Under the pieces are notes generated by a model that was given only the letters and a program-made list of their open reading frames with translations, searched no databases and was not told the DNA's origin. This document shows, piece after piece, positions 7,803 through 16,452 of a DNA stretch of 24,649 nt. Source of the stretch: an uncultured Asticcacaulis sp. (GTDB taxonomy: Bacteria > Pseudomonadota > Alphaproteobacteria > Caulobacterales > Caulobacteraceae). The DNA lies in the NCBI GenBank assembly GCA_946482045.1, contig CAMLPZ010000024.1, positions 1 to 24,649 of the forward strand. The letters run 5' to 3'. The number at the start of each line of letters is the position of its first letter. The stretch's first letter is position 1. Made by a program: the position numbers and the translations under genes.

Positions 7803-9311
7803 ATGCCGGAAAATAAGGCACAGATCCAGCCAATAAAAAACGTCATCGTTGTTGGAGGCGGAACCGCCGGTTGGATAGCGGCCGCCGTCATGTCGGCAAG
7901 TCTCGAGCGCCATAGTGTTTCCATCACCGTGGTGGACTCGTCGGAAATCGGCACGGTCGGCGTCGGCGAGGCCACGATCCCGCCAATCCGTCAGCTTAAT
8001 TTCATGCTGGGATTGGATGAAGACGACGTGATGCGCAGGACGCACGCCACCTTCAAGCTGGGCATCGAGTTTGTAAATTGGGGTGGACTGGGTGATCGCT
8101 ATTTCCATCCTTTCGGCAGTCATGGCCTTGACCTGTCCGGTATTCAATTCCACCACCACTGGCTGAGAACGCGTGAGGGAGCGCTTTCGGACTACTCGAT
8201 AGCCACTGCAGCGGCCTATGCCGGGCGGTTCGCCCGGCCGACGGACGATCCACGTGATCCCCTGTCGAAATTGTCCTACGCGATGCATTTTGACGCGGCG
8301 CTGTATGCCGATGTTCTTCGCGAGGTGGCGCTCAAAAACGGAGTGAAGCACGTCGATGCCCGTATTGCCGGCGTGACGCTTGACGGTGAGACGGGTTTTG
8401 TCGACACGTTACAATTGTCGGATGGCGGCACGCTGCAGGCGGATCTTTACATTGATTGTTCCGGCTTCAGGGGCCTGCTGATAGAAGACGCCCTGAAGAC
8501 CGGTTATGTCGATTGGTCCCACTGGCTGCCGATGGACCGCGCCATAGCCGTGCCAAGTGCCTTGTCGGGCCCCACTCAGCCCTATACACGCGCCACAGCC
8601 GGTCTTGCCGGCTGGCAGTGGCGTATCCCGTTGCAGCATCGTGTTGGCAATGGCCACGTCTACTGCAGCCAGTTTATGAGCGACGATGACGCTGAGGCGC
8701 ATTTGCTGGCCAACCTGGACGGGGCGGCCATCGCAACCCCTAAACGCCTTCGCTTCACCACGGGCCGCCGCCGGTTGACGTGGAACAAGAACGTCATTGC
8801 GCTCGGACTGGCATCGGGTTTCGTCGAGCCTCTGGAATCCACGAGCATTCACCTGATCCAGCGTGGTGTCGCGATCCTGATGGCGCTTTTTCCCGCCCGC
8901 GGGATCGTTCAGGCCGAAGTCGATCTCTACAACAAACTGATGACCGCCGAATATGAGGATGTCAGGGACTTTGTGATCCTTCATTACAAGCAAACCCAAC
9001 GGGACGACACGCCCTTTTGGCGTCAGGTCCGCGAAATGGATGTTCCGGAAAGTCTTGCCGAACGGATGGCGGTCTTTGCCAATTCGGGGCGCTTGATCCT
9101 GGCTCCCGGCGAACTCTTCAGGGAAAAAAGCTGGAGCACTGTCATGCTTGGTCAGGGCCTGCGGCCCCAAGGCTATGATCCGCAAGCCAATCTCATACCC
9201 GAGGCCGATGTTCGAAATGCCCTTCGGGGCATGAAAAGCATCATTAAAGGCCGGGCGAACACCTTGCCTGGTCATGACGAATTCCTACGTGGGCGACGTG
9301 CGGCGTCTTGA
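7803..9311 (+). CDS. Flavin-dependent halogenase homologue 2 (tryptophan halogenase family)
   Basis: A 502-residue paralogue of the protein at 4709-6262. The FAD-binding motif GGGTAGW is at 18-24, the catalytic-type Lys85 lies in ATFKLGIEFVNW, the WxWxIP signature is intact (WQWRIP, 271-276), and EPLEST is at 342-347 with Glu345 and the halide-site Ser/Thr of PrnA-like enzymes. It therefore looks more canonical than its neighbour. No signal peptide. The ATG is preceded by AGGTGAG (7794-7800). The 190-base gap before it suggests it may have its own promoter, though I found no clear one. The JmjC-like gene follows after 84 bases. Known relatives encoded beside TonB receptors, such as BrvH, act on indole with bromide; whether this holds here is unknown. 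Confidence 0.9.
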   Translation: MPENKAQIQPIKNVIVVGGGTAGWIAAAVMSASLERHSVSITVVDSSEIGTVGVGEATIPPIRQLNFMLGLDEDDVMRRTHATFKLGIEFVNWGGLGDRYFHPFGSHGLDLSGIQFHHHWLRTREGALSDYSIATAAAYAGRFARPTDDPRDPLSKLSYAMHFDAALYADVLREVALKNGVKHVDARIAGVTLDGETGFVDTLQLSDGGTLQADLYIDCSGFRGLLIEDALKTGYVDWSHWLPMDRAIAVPSALSGPTQPYTRATAGLAGWQWRIPLQHRVGNGHVYCSQFMSDDDAEAHLLANLDGAAIATPKRLRFTTGRRRLTWNKNVIALGLASGFVEPLESTSIHLIQRGVAILMALFPARGIVQAEVDLYNKLMTAEYEDVRDFVILHYKQTQRDDTPFWRQVREMDVPESLAERMAVFANSGRLILAPGELFREKSWSTVMLGQGLRPQGYDPQANLIPEADVRNALRGMKSIIKGRANTLPGHDEFLRGRRAAS

Positions 9312-9395
9312 CCCGTGCGTCCATGCTACTCTTGCCCGTAGCGCCGCCTATCGAACGACCTGCCGTCGACTCATTACGCCGGCCGGGCAGCTATT

Positions 9396-10403
9396 ATGAC
9401 CGGATTCACCTCAGTTGAAGACTGCACGGACGTCGGCAGTGACGAAGTCGTCGCGGCCGTCGCGGGAAGAGGCACACCGGTGATTTTCCGGGGGGCAGTG
9501 GCCGATTGGATGTTGGTTCGCCAACCTTCCGTCGACGCCTTGACAGACTGTCTCAAAGGCTTCGACGCGGGAAGGCCAGCAGAAGTCTTTCGTCAGCCGC
9601 CGGGCGGCGATGGGCGTTATTTTTATGACGAAAGCGGTCATAGCTTCAATTTCCGGCGCGGTTTGGTCCCAATGGGCAACGCCTTGGAGCGTATTCGGCA
9701 GCTGGCACGAGGAGAGGGCGAAGAAAGGGTCTATATACAGTCGGCACCCCTGAACCTGCATTTTCCAGGGCTGGCTAGCGGCAACAGCTTGCCGGGCATT
9801 GACGCAGCCCCGCGCGCCTGGATAGGCAACCAGTCGATTACTCCGACGCATTTTGATCTTGACGACAATCTCGTCTGCATGGTTGCTGGACACAAACGTT
9901 TCATCCTGTTTCCGCCTGAGCAGACCAAGAATCTCTATATCGGGCCCCTGGAACACACGATATCGGGCGTGCCGGCGTCCATGGCCGATATTGACCGGCC
10001 GGATTTCGTACGCTTCCCGAGGTTGCACGAGGCCTTGGCGGCAGGCCAAATCGCGGAATTGACGCCCGGCGATGTTCTGTTCGTGCCCTATATGTGGTGG
10101 CATCAGGTCACGTCGGACGCGCCTTTTAACATGCAGGTCAATTACTGGTGGAACTCGGCGGCCGCGGAAAACCTGGGCAATCCACCACCCATGCTGGCGT
10201 TGATGAGCGCTATTCTGACCGTGCGCGACCTGCCACCGGCGCAGAACCGTGCCTGGAAGGCGATGTTTGACCATTTTATCTTCCATCAGTCCGATCCGGT
10301 GGCCGATCACCTGCCGGAAATCCTGCGCGGACTGCTGGGGGATTTGAAGCCCGCACACCGTGCTGCAATCTTAAAAGGGCTGCGAAACGGGTTGAAGGAA
10401 TAA
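9396..10403 (+). CDS. Cupin-like JmjC-domain protein (Cupin_8), putative Fe(II)/2-oxoglutarate oxygenase
   Basis: The 335-residue protein matches the JmjC/cupin_8 fold. The metal-binding HxD is HFD at 152-154, the distal histidine is His236 in PYMWWHQV, and Lys167 in GHKRFILFPP is the likely 2-oxoglutarate-binding lysine. Members are usually hydroxylases of proteins or small molecules. The N-terminal block TPVIFRGAVADW is also typical of the family. No signal peptide, so cytoplasmic. Genes of this type recur beside tryptophan-halogenase homologues and TonB receptors in Caulobacterales and Xanthomonads, so the pair may act on the same molecule, but no shared substrate is known to me. The ATG at 9396 has only a weak ribosome site (GGGCAG), and no alternative start exists in the short upstream open stretch. 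A terminator-like hairpin follows at 10577. Confidence 0.85.
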   Translation: MTGFTSVEDCTDVGSDEVVAAVAGRGTPVIFRGAVADWMLVRQPSVDALTDCLKGFDAGRPAEVFRQPPGGDGRYFYDESGHSFNFRRGLVPMGNALERIRQLARGEGEERVYIQSAPLNLHFPGLASGNSLPGIDAAPRAWIGNQSITPTHFDLDDNLVCMVAGHKRFILFPPEQTKNLYIGPLEHTISGVPASMADIDRPDFVRFPRLHEALAAGQIAELTPGDVLFVPYMWWHQVTSDAPFNMQVNYWWNSAAAENLGNPPPMLALMSAILTVRDLPPAQNRAWKAMFDHFIFHQSDPVADHLPEILRGLLGDLKPAHRAAILKGLRNGLKE

Positions 10404-10576
10404 GGAGTTCGGGCTTACGGAAAAGAACGGAAAAAGCAGAACAGCGATTTATTGGCCGGATGCAAAATTCCTTGGAAATTTGGTAGCCGAAGCTCGCACC
10501 GGGACAGCATGCGCAGGGCGGACGGGCACTGTCTGGGCATAACCTGTTCAATAGGCTAGGTGATCAGAAGCAGCGA

Positions 10577-10618
10577 AGGCCGATCGCGCGAGAATTCGCA
10601 CGTCGGCCTATTTTTATT
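10577..10618 (+). terminator. Terminator-like hairpin ending the receptor/halogenase block
   Basis: AGGCCGA (10577-10583) pairs with TCGGCCT (10603-10609), with a further T-G pair and a small internal hairpin (GCGA/TCGC), followed by ATTTTTATTT. The T-rich tail is only on the + side, so it mainly serves the + transcript; on the - strand it would be a weak end for the CBM-like gene. The rest of 10404-10632 holds nothing I can identify. Confidence 0.65.
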
Positions 10619-10632
10619 TGAGACCGGAAATT

Positions 10633-11136
10633 CTAGTTGCCGCCCTTATTGGTAACAGAAACGGGCCCGAGATGGATCGTTTGCTTCCCCGAATTTAAGA
10701 GAAGTGCGACTTGCGTGGTGCCTGCCGGATAATTGTCCGTAGCCACGAAATCGAGCGTTTGCTGTGACCAGCCGGTCCCGATATCAATGTTACGTTCGCC
10801 GACACGCGCCGCGCCTGCCCGCATTTCGATGCGGAAGACGGCCTGAGCGGGCACGTCAGATTTTATCCAGACGCTCGCTACGACATGATCGCCTTTCGCA
10901 ATTCCGCCATCGACCGGGCGAATTCCGGCAACCTCCCAAATGCCGCCCACCCCGGTGGCCTGTACCTCTACCGCTTTGCCGCCCTCGACCTTGGTATCAT
11001 TGATGGTCTGGTGCGGCCCCGCACTGTAGATGGTCCAGTCCGTCGTCGCGGCAAGGATAGGCGTGCCGGTTTGTGCAGAGGCGGCCGATGCGAGAATGAG
11101 GGCGCTGGCGGCCAGAAGTGCTGCGTGAATCTTCAT
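10633..11136 (-). CDS. Small exported carbohydrate-binding-module-like protein
   Basis: The 167-residue protein has a clear signal peptide (residues 1-21, cleavage after ASA-Q). The mature part is a single all-beta domain of about 145 residues. It resembles the CBM4/9-type jelly rolls seen attached to xylanases: an opening WTIYSAG, a middle DHVVASVWIKSD strand pair, GWSQQTLDF, and a closing strand QTIHLGPVSVTN. No catalytic domain is present, so it would be a free-standing binding protein in the periplasm or outside the cell. The start is supported by GGAGAG ahead of the ATG. It lies 90 bases downstream of the GH51 gene on the same strand and probably shares its transcript. The family call comes from pattern only; it could be another beta-sandwich domain. 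Confidence 0.65.
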   Translation of the reverse strand: MKIHAALLAASALILASAASAQTGTPILAATTDWTIYSAGPHQTINDTKVEGGKAVEVQATGVGGIWEVAGIRPVDGGIAKGDHVVASVWIKSDVPAQAVFRIEMRAGAARVGERNIDIGTGWSQQTLDFVATDNYPAGTTQVALLLNSGKQTIHLGPVSVTNKGGN

Positions 11137-11197
11137 GTGTCTCTCCGTGTTTAGCCGAAATTTCGGTCTTGGTTGATTAAGACGAAGCGTATCGCCC

Positions 11198-11212
11198 GCG
11201 GGCTGGGCCCGC
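11198..11212 (-). other. GC-rich hairpin between the GH51 and CBM-like genes
   Basis: GCGGGC and GCCCGC are perfect complements around a three-base loop. No T-run follows on the - strand, so it is more likely an mRNA-stabilising or processing structure, or a partial attenuator, than a full terminator. Confidence 0.35.
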
Positions 11213-11226
11213 CGGTTTTGCCCGGA

Positions 11227-12762
11227 CTATTCCAGGCCGAGCACCGTCACCGAAGCCGGTGCGACGGTAATGGTCAGCTTACCGCCCGCGACCTTGGCCG
11301 ATAAGGCCTTGGGGGCGACGGTATTGGGTGCGTCGAAGGTATTGACGCTGTCGACCTTCGGCGCCGAAAGGGTTTGGCCCGAAGCCTTCGTGGCTTTCAC
11401 ACCGGCAAGCGAAACGCTGAGCGACGCGGGCGACTTCGCGTCGATATTGGTGACGGCGATCCATACCTTGCCGGCCTTGTCGCGGGCGGCTATGGCATCG
11501 ACGCGCGGCAGGGTGGTGGCGCCCGCCGTATAGGTGCCGGCGTCGAAGGTCAGCGGCACGACGGTCGCGTCCTGGAACGGCACGTACATATGAAAGACGT
11601 GGTAGGTCGGCGTCAGCACCATCTTGTCCTTGTGGGTCAGGATCATGGCCTGCAGGACGTTGACCATCTGGGCGATATTGGCCATGCGGACCCGGTCGGC
11701 GTGGCGCGCGAAGATGTTGATGCCGAGCGCTGCGACCACGGCGTCGCGCTGGGTGTTCTGCTGCACCAGGAAGCCCGGGTCAGTCCCCGGCGTCGGCGAC
11801 AGCCACGTACCCCACTCGTCAACAGCCAGGGCGACCTTCTTTTCGGGATCGTACCTGTCCATGATCGCCGAATGTGTCTTGATAATCTCATCCATACGAA
11901 GCGAGTCTTTCACCAGGACGGCATAGTCCTTTTCGTCAAAGCCGGTGTCCGCCATATGCGGTGGCCAGCCGCCCGTCGCATAGAAGTGGAGGGACAGACC
12001 CTCGATATCCCAAGACCAGGAACGTTTGCTCCACGCTTTCATGACTTCTTCGGTATAGCTGGTATCGCCGCCACTCGGGCCGACCGCCACACGCTTCATC
12101 GGCTGGTTCGGGGTGGGGTTATAGTTGCGAACAAAGTGCGAAAAGCGCTTCATTTCGTTGACGTAAAACTCGGCCGACATCGACCCGCCGCAGTCCCAGG
12201 ATTCGTTGCCTAGCCCGAGGATGGCGACCTTGTACGGCGCCGGATGACCGTTCTTGGCGCGCTGGGCCCCCAGGCCGTCGGTCGCAGTCATATATTCGAA
12301 CCAGTCGGCGGCTTCCATTGCGGTGCCTGAGCCTAGATTGACCGAGATATAGGCCTCGGTTCCGATCTGGTCGGCGAAGTCCATGAATTCGTCGGTACCG
12401 AAAGTATTGGGCTCGCCGACGGCCGGGGTGCGCTCAGGACCTATTCCGCGGCGCCAGTTGTATTGGTCGGCGAAGCAGCCGCCCGGCCAGCGGACGTTGG
12501 GGATCTTGAGCGCCTTCAGGGCCACGACGACATCGTTGCGGATGCCGCGCGTGTTCGGGATGGTGGAGTCCTTGCCGACCCAGATGCCGCCATAGATACC
12601 GGTGCCCAGGTGCTCGGCGAACTGGCCGAAGACATGGCGGTCGATGACGGGGCCGGGCTTGGACGCATCGAGTGTTACCTGAACAGAGGCATCGGCGGCA
12701 TGGGCCGCGCAAGGCAGGATCAGGGCGGCAGCGATCGCGGCCGCGGAGGTCAGAAGGCGCAT
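11227..12762 (-). CDS. GH51 alpha-L-arabinofuranosidase, exported
   Basis: This 511-residue enzyme removes alpha-L-arabinofuranosyl groups from arabinoxylan, arabinan or arabinosylated xyloglucan. After a signal peptide (about 1-23, ending AAHA-AD) comes the family-typical block VFGQFAEHLGTGIYGGIWVG. Next are VRWPGGCFADQYNWRRGIGP, the acid/base Glu187 in LGNES and the nucleophile Glu316 in VDEWGTW. The C-terminal beta-sandwich (about 385-511) is also typical, and the length fits the family. An in-frame GTG at 12777 gives five more residues, but it overlaps the GTGGGA Shine-Dalgarno sequence that serves the ATG at 12762, so I chose the ATG. An export signal is notable because many bacterial GH51 enzymes are intracellular. 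It lies between the GH5 and CBM-like genes on the same strand. Confidence 0.93.
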   Translation of the reverse strand: MRLLTSAAAIAAALILPCAAHAADASVQVTLDASKPGPVIDRHVFGQFAEHLGTGIYGGIWVGKDSTIPNTRGIRNDVVVALKALKIPNVRWPGGCFADQYNWRRGIGPERTPAVGEPNTFGTDEFMDFADQIGTEAYISVNLGSGTAMEAADWFEYMTATDGLGAQRAKNGHPAPYKVAILGLGNESWDCGGSMSAEFYVNEMKRFSHFVRNYNPTPNQPMKRVAVGPSGGDTSYTEEVMKAWSKRSWSWDIEGLSLHFYATGGWPPHMADTGFDEKDYAVLVKDSLRMDEIIKTHSAIMDRYDPEKKVALAVDEWGTWLSPTPGTDPGFLVQQNTQRDAVVAALGINIFARHADRVRMANIAQMVNVLQAMILTHKDKMVLTPTYHVFHMYVPFQDATVVPLTFDAGTYTAGATTLPRVDAIAARDKAGKVWIAVTNIDAKSPASLSVSLAGVKATKASGQTLSAPKVDSVNTFDAPNTVAPKALSAKVAGGKLTITVAPASVTVLGLE

Positions 12763-12788
12763 TGATTGTATTCCCACATTGAATCACC

Positions 12789-12807
12789 GCGCCATCTTGT
12801 CTGGCGC
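12789..12807 (-). other. Small hairpin between the GH5 and GH51 genes
   Basis: GCGCC and GGCGC form a five-base-pair stem around a nine-base loop in the 82-base gap. No T-run follows, so it does not look like a terminator; it may shape mRNA stability. Confidence 0.25.
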
Positions 12808-12844
12808 ATTTATTATGTCTGAGTATCGCAGATCGGTCGTCGGC

Positions 12845-14107
12845 CTACTTCTTGCCGGCGCCCTCGAGCACGGCATCCATGGAGGCCTGGTCAGCGATCG
12901 TCAGTGTATCCCGCTTGATGTAGCCCCCGGCGTCCCACAAGAAGGGCATGATGCCGTTAGCGACCGCCTGTTGCGTGACGTACTTCATCCAGTACGTCAC
13001 CGCCGCGTTGTGCGTGGCCAGGTCTTTCGGATTTGTGCGGCGCATGCATGCATATTCGCCTAGAATGACCGGAATGCCTTTGCTGATGAACTGTTGCTTC
13101 ATCGCCAGCATCTGCTGGTCGACAAACGCCTCGTCGCTATGTGTCGCATTGCGGTCGGGCTCAATCGAGGAGTGATGATCCTTGCCCCAATAGTAGAACA
13201 TCTTGCCCCACGACTGGTCGGAATCGAGGAGCGCGAATTGGAACGGCGAGTAAAAATGCACTTCGAACATGAGGCGGTTTGTCACAGTATCGACCGGCAT
13301 CGTCTTCCAGAATGAAACCGTCTTTTCCGTATCGGTGCTCGGCCCCTGGATGATTAGCACGCGATTGGCATTCTTGCCGCCGGTCGAGCGAACAGCGTCA
13401 ACGAAGGTCTGGTGATAGGCAAGCAGGACGTCCATCTGAGCGGCCGTATCGACCGATGGCTCGTTGGCGCTTGCGAACATGAGGCGTTCGTCAAAGTCGC
13501 GCAATTTCGTGGCGATCTGCTCCCAGAACGCTTTTTGCTTGGGGATGACGGCGTCCTTGCTCGCCGCATCGATGTGGCGTTCCAGCCAGCCGCCGTCCCA
13601 ATGGATGTTGAGCATGACGTAGAGATTGGCGTTCATGCAGTATTGCACGACGTCCTTTACACGATTGAGCCAGGCGTCGGAAATCTTGGCGGTCACCGGG
13701 TCTGAATTTTGATCCCAGGAGCAGGGCAGGCGAACCGCGTCGAAGCCGAGGGCCTTGACCTTGTCCATCAAGGCCTGGGTGATGAGGGGATTTCCCCAGG
13801 CGGTCTCGCCGCCAATGGCTTCCAACGTGTTGCCGGCATTCCAGCCCAGCTTGATGTGCGAGGAAAGGTCTACCGCAGTGCTTGTCATGCCGGTGGAGTC
13901 CGCCGGGATCGGGCTCAGATTATAGCTTGGGTACAGGCTCGATGACGAAGATGAGGAAGAGGATGAAGAGGACGAAGAGGAGGAAGAGGATGATGAAGAG
14001 GACGCCCCCCCACCCGATGAACCCCCGCTTCCGCCTCCGCCACAAGCTGTGCAGACCGCTGCCGTTGCTACCGACGACAGCATAAAATGGCGCCTATCAA
14101 CTTTCAT
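12845..14107 (-). CDS. GH5 endoglucanase/xyloglucanase-like lipoprotein with poly-serine linker
   Basis: The 420-residue enzyme should cleave a beta-1,4-glucan-type backbone. The N-terminus has DRRHFM, a twin-arginine-like motif, and a hydrophobic stretch ending at Cys22 (VCTAC), an imperfect lipobox. A Gly-rich segment and 22 consecutive serines (36-57) then form a flexible linker. The catalytic domain (about 80-415) opens with GWNAGNTLEA and ETAWGNP, resembling GH5 subfamily 4. It has the acid/base Glu216 in ANEP and the nucleophile Glu351 in ILGEY. The ATG at 14107 is preferred over the one at 14113 because AGGG lies six bases ahead of it, while it abuts the other. It is the first gene of the - strand operon and a paralogue of the GH5 at 16453. 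Subfamily and exact substrate are inference. Confidence 0.9.
   Translation of the reverse strand: MKVDRRHFMLSSVATAAVCTACGGGGSGGSSGGGASSSSSSSSSSSSSSSSSSSSSSLYPSYNLSPIPADSTGMTSTAVDLSSHIKLGWNAGNTLEAIGGETAWGNPLITQALMDKVKALGFDAVRLPCSWDQNSDPVTAKISDAWLNRVKDVVQYCMNANLYVMLNIHWDGGWLERHIDAASKDAVIPKQKAFWEQIATKLRDFDERLMFASANEPSVDTAAQMDVLLAYHQTFVDAVRSTGGKNANRVLIIQGPSTDTEKTVSFWKTMPVDTVTNRLMFEVHFYSPFQFALLDSDQSWGKMFYYWGKDHHSSIEPDRNATHSDEAFVDQQMLAMKQQFISKGIPVILGEYACMRRTNPKDLATHNAAVTYWMKYVTQQAVANGIMPFLWDAGGYIKRDTLTIADQASMDAVLEGAGKK
13937..14002 (-). repeat. Serine-codon tract encoding 22 consecutive serines
   Basis: All 22 codons are Ser, using TCC (7), TCT (6), TCA (5), TCG (3) and AGC (1) in mixed order. The + strand is therefore almost pure purine. 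The mixed codons mean it is not a simple slippage repeat at the DNA level. Confidence 0.9.
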
Positions 14108-14317
14108 ACCCATCCCTAACTGTATCGTGTTCTTATGTGCGCCGTACTCTCTGGCAAAGGTCTGAGAATTCTGGCGTTTCGCTTATCGATATTTGCCTTA
14201 TTTTGGCTTTACAAGAGAAATTCAAAATAATGTTTCACAGGTAAAATTTATAATCACTTTTCCCTTGTGACCGCCTATTGAGGTGATATCAACGCCCAAA
14301 AGGTAAAGGGAAACGTC
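14108..14317. promoter_or_regulatory. Divergent promoter region between the two hydrolase operons
   Basis: The region separates the - strand GH5/GH51/CBM operon from the + strand GH43/GH5 operon, so it must carry promoters for both. It is clearly AT-richer than its surroundings, especially 14180-14270. An 8-base palindrome, TATCGATA, lies at 14184-14191. AAAGGG (about 14305) is the ribosome site for the GH43 gene and AGGG (14114-14117) for the GH5 gene. I cannot assign -35/-10 boxes with confidence. Confidence 0.55.
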
Positions 14318-16414
14318 ATGCAGCTTGGGTCAACATTGCCTGGAATGGTCATGTCCGGGCTGCTGTCATGCGCGGCCTTGACGCTGATTACAGGTGTGAC
14401 GCCGGCATTTGCGCTGAATCCGGCCGATCCGCGCGCGACCAAAGGCCTGTCGACAGCGACCTGGACGCCGGATAACGGCGATGGCACCTTCACCAATCCT
14501 TTGTTTTATGACGAATTCTCAGACCCGGACATCGTCCGCGTAGGCGACTGGTTCTATCTGACCGGCACCACCATGCACACCATGCCTGGCCTGCCGGTCC
14601 TGCGCTCGAAGGACCTGGTCAACTGGGAATTCGTCTCCTATGCCGTCGACAAGCTGGACCTCGGTCCGCAGTTTCGACTGGAGAACGGCCAGGCCATCTA
14701 CGGCCAGGGTATATGGGCGCCGTCCTTCCGCTATCATAACGGCAAATTCTACATCTTCTCGAACGTCAACGGCCAGAATACACAAGTATTCACGGCCACG
14801 GATCCGAAAGGGCCGTGGACGCATACGTCGATGAAGCGCGGCTTTCACGACCTGTCCGTCCTGTTCGATGACGACGGCAAAGCCTATGTCGTCTGGGGTC
14901 ACCAAGCGTTGCATCTGGCCCAGCTTACCGACGACCTGACCGACATCGTACCGGGCACTGAGCGGGTCCTGTTCAGCGATGACGCCGGGATGGGCGAGGG
15001 CGCGCATTTCTACAAGATCGACGGCAAGTATTACATCATAAGCGCCAATTGGATGGGTGGCTTTCGCATGCCGGCGGCGCGGGCGGATCATGTGCTTGGG
15101 CCCTACGAAGTCAATCGATCGATCAGTTCGCACGAAGACTTCGGTATGGCATCGAGCATTCGCCTGGGTTCGCCCAAGCCGCCGTTTTCGACCTGGGGGC
15201 CTGACCCCGCCGCCAAACATAGCTTGGCGCTGCACCAGGGGGGCATCGTCCATACGCCTGGGGGTGAATGGTGGGGCTTTTCGATGATGGATTTCAATTC
15301 CGTCGGTCGCCTGCTCAGCCTGTCTCCAATCACCTGGAAGGACGGCTGGCCCTACTTCGGCCTGCCGGGTAACGAGATGCGCTCGCCGCGGACCTGGGTG
15401 AAGCCGAAGAGCGCCGCGCCGCAGCCGATAAGCGTCCCCTACCGGCGTAGCGATGATTTTTCGGCGCCTAAGCTCCAGCCCCTGTGGCAGTGGAACCATG
15501 TGCCGGCCGATGGCAAGTGGTCATTGTCGGAACGGCCGGGTTTCCTGCGGCTTCACGCCTTGCCGGCGACATCGTTCTACGATGCGCGCAACACCCTGAC
15601 GCAGCGGGGTATAGGGCCGATGTCGACGCCAACCGTCCAGCTCGATGTATCGAACCTGAAGCCAGGCGACAGGGCCGGACTGGGGCTGCTCAATCTTCCC
15701 TATGCGACCCTGGGCGTCGAGAAACGCAGCGACGGGCAAGACGTCGTCTTTTATGACCAGTTCCGGGACAAGACAGTACGGGTGAAGATGACCGGGACGC
15801 GCATCTGGCTTCGGGCCGACTGCGATTTTCTCACTGAACGGGCGCGCTTCAGCTACTCGCTCGACGGCGTCGCCTTTACCCCTATCGGCGACGAAGTTGC
15901 GCTGCTCTACCAGACCTTTACCTTCCAGGGCGTCCGCTACGGACTGTTCAACTACAATGCGACCGGCGCCGAGGGCGGTTTTGCCGATTTCGACAGTATC
16001 GACGTCCATCAGCCGCATACCCGCGGCCTGATGCGGCCCATTCCCTACAAACGATCGATCCAGCTGACGTCGTTTCGCGCGACGACCGGACTGGCGGTCG
16101 GCGAAGGGGGGCTGGCGTCGGGAGTCCCGACGCGGTTCGAGGTCATCGATCGCAAATTGGGCCGGGTCGCCCTGCGATCGGGCCAGCGCTTTGTTACGGT
16201 CGGTGCGGATGGCAGCGTAACGCTTGTACCCGGCAAGGCCGGTACTGCGCAAACTTTTCAATGGATTGAAACCCCTACGGGGGAACTGGTGCTGATGTCC
16301 TTGGCCACCAACCGCTTCCTGCGCATCGATCCAAAGACCCGGGATGTCCGGGCCGACAGCCCCGGCCCCATGCCGGACGACAGCGACGGCGCGCGCTTTA
16401 TCTGGTCGGAGTAA
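14318..16414 (+). CDS. Exported GH43 arabinofuranosidase/xylosidase with C-terminal beta-sandwich and beta-trefoil-like domain
   Basis: The 698-residue enzyme has a signal peptide (about 1-32). The five-bladed GH43 domain (about 55-350) has all three catalytic positions: base Asp69 in FSDPDI, Asp178 in FHDLSVLFDDDG, and general acid Glu227 in GEGAHF. The stretch TGTTMHTMPGLPVLRSKDLVNW resembles GH43 subfamily 12. A concanavalin-like beta-sandwich (about 380-555, GH43_C2 type) follows. The last 130 residues (about 570-698) show repeated beta-trefoil-like strands such as GRVALRSGQRFVTVGADGSV, resembling fascin or ricin-type folds and possibly carbohydrate-binding. Expected activity is release of arabinofuranosyl or xylosyl groups. 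It opens the + strand operon, with AAAGGG ahead of the ATG and the GH5 gene 38 bases downstream. Confidence 0.92.
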   Translation: MQLGSTLPGMVMSGLLSCAALTLITGVTPAFALNPADPRATKGLSTATWTPDNGDGTFTNPLFYDEFSDPDIVRVGDWFYLTGTTMHTMPGLPVLRSKDLVNWEFVSYAVDKLDLGPQFRLENGQAIYGQGIWAPSFRYHNGKFYIFSNVNGQNTQVFTATDPKGPWTHTSMKRGFHDLSVLFDDDGKAYVVWGHQALHLAQLTDDLTDIVPGTERVLFSDDAGMGEGAHFYKIDGKYYIISANWMGGFRMPAARADHVLGPYEVNRSISSHEDFGMASSIRLGSPKPPFSTWGPDPAAKHSLALHQGGIVHTPGGEWWGFSMMDFNSVGRLLSLSPITWKDGWPYFGLPGNEMRSPRTWVKPKSAAPQPISVPYRRSDDFSAPKLQPLWQWNHVPADGKWSLSERPGFLRLHALPATSFYDARNTLTQRGIGPMSTPTVQLDVSNLKPGDRAGLGLLNLPYATLGVEKRSDGQDVVFYDQFRDKTVRVKMTGTRIWLRADCDFLTERARFSYSLDGVAFTPIGDEVALLYQTFTFQGVRYGLFNYNATGAEGGFADFDSIDVHQPHTRGLMRPIPYKRSIQLTSFRATTGLAVGEGGLASGVPTRFEVIDRKLGRVALRSGQRFVTVGADGSVTLVPGKAGTAQTFQWIETPTGELVLMSLATNRFLRIDPKTRDVRADSPGPMPDDSDGARFIWSE

Positions 16415-16452
16415 CAGAACGTCAGATTATCAGTCAGTACGGGAGTTTTAGA

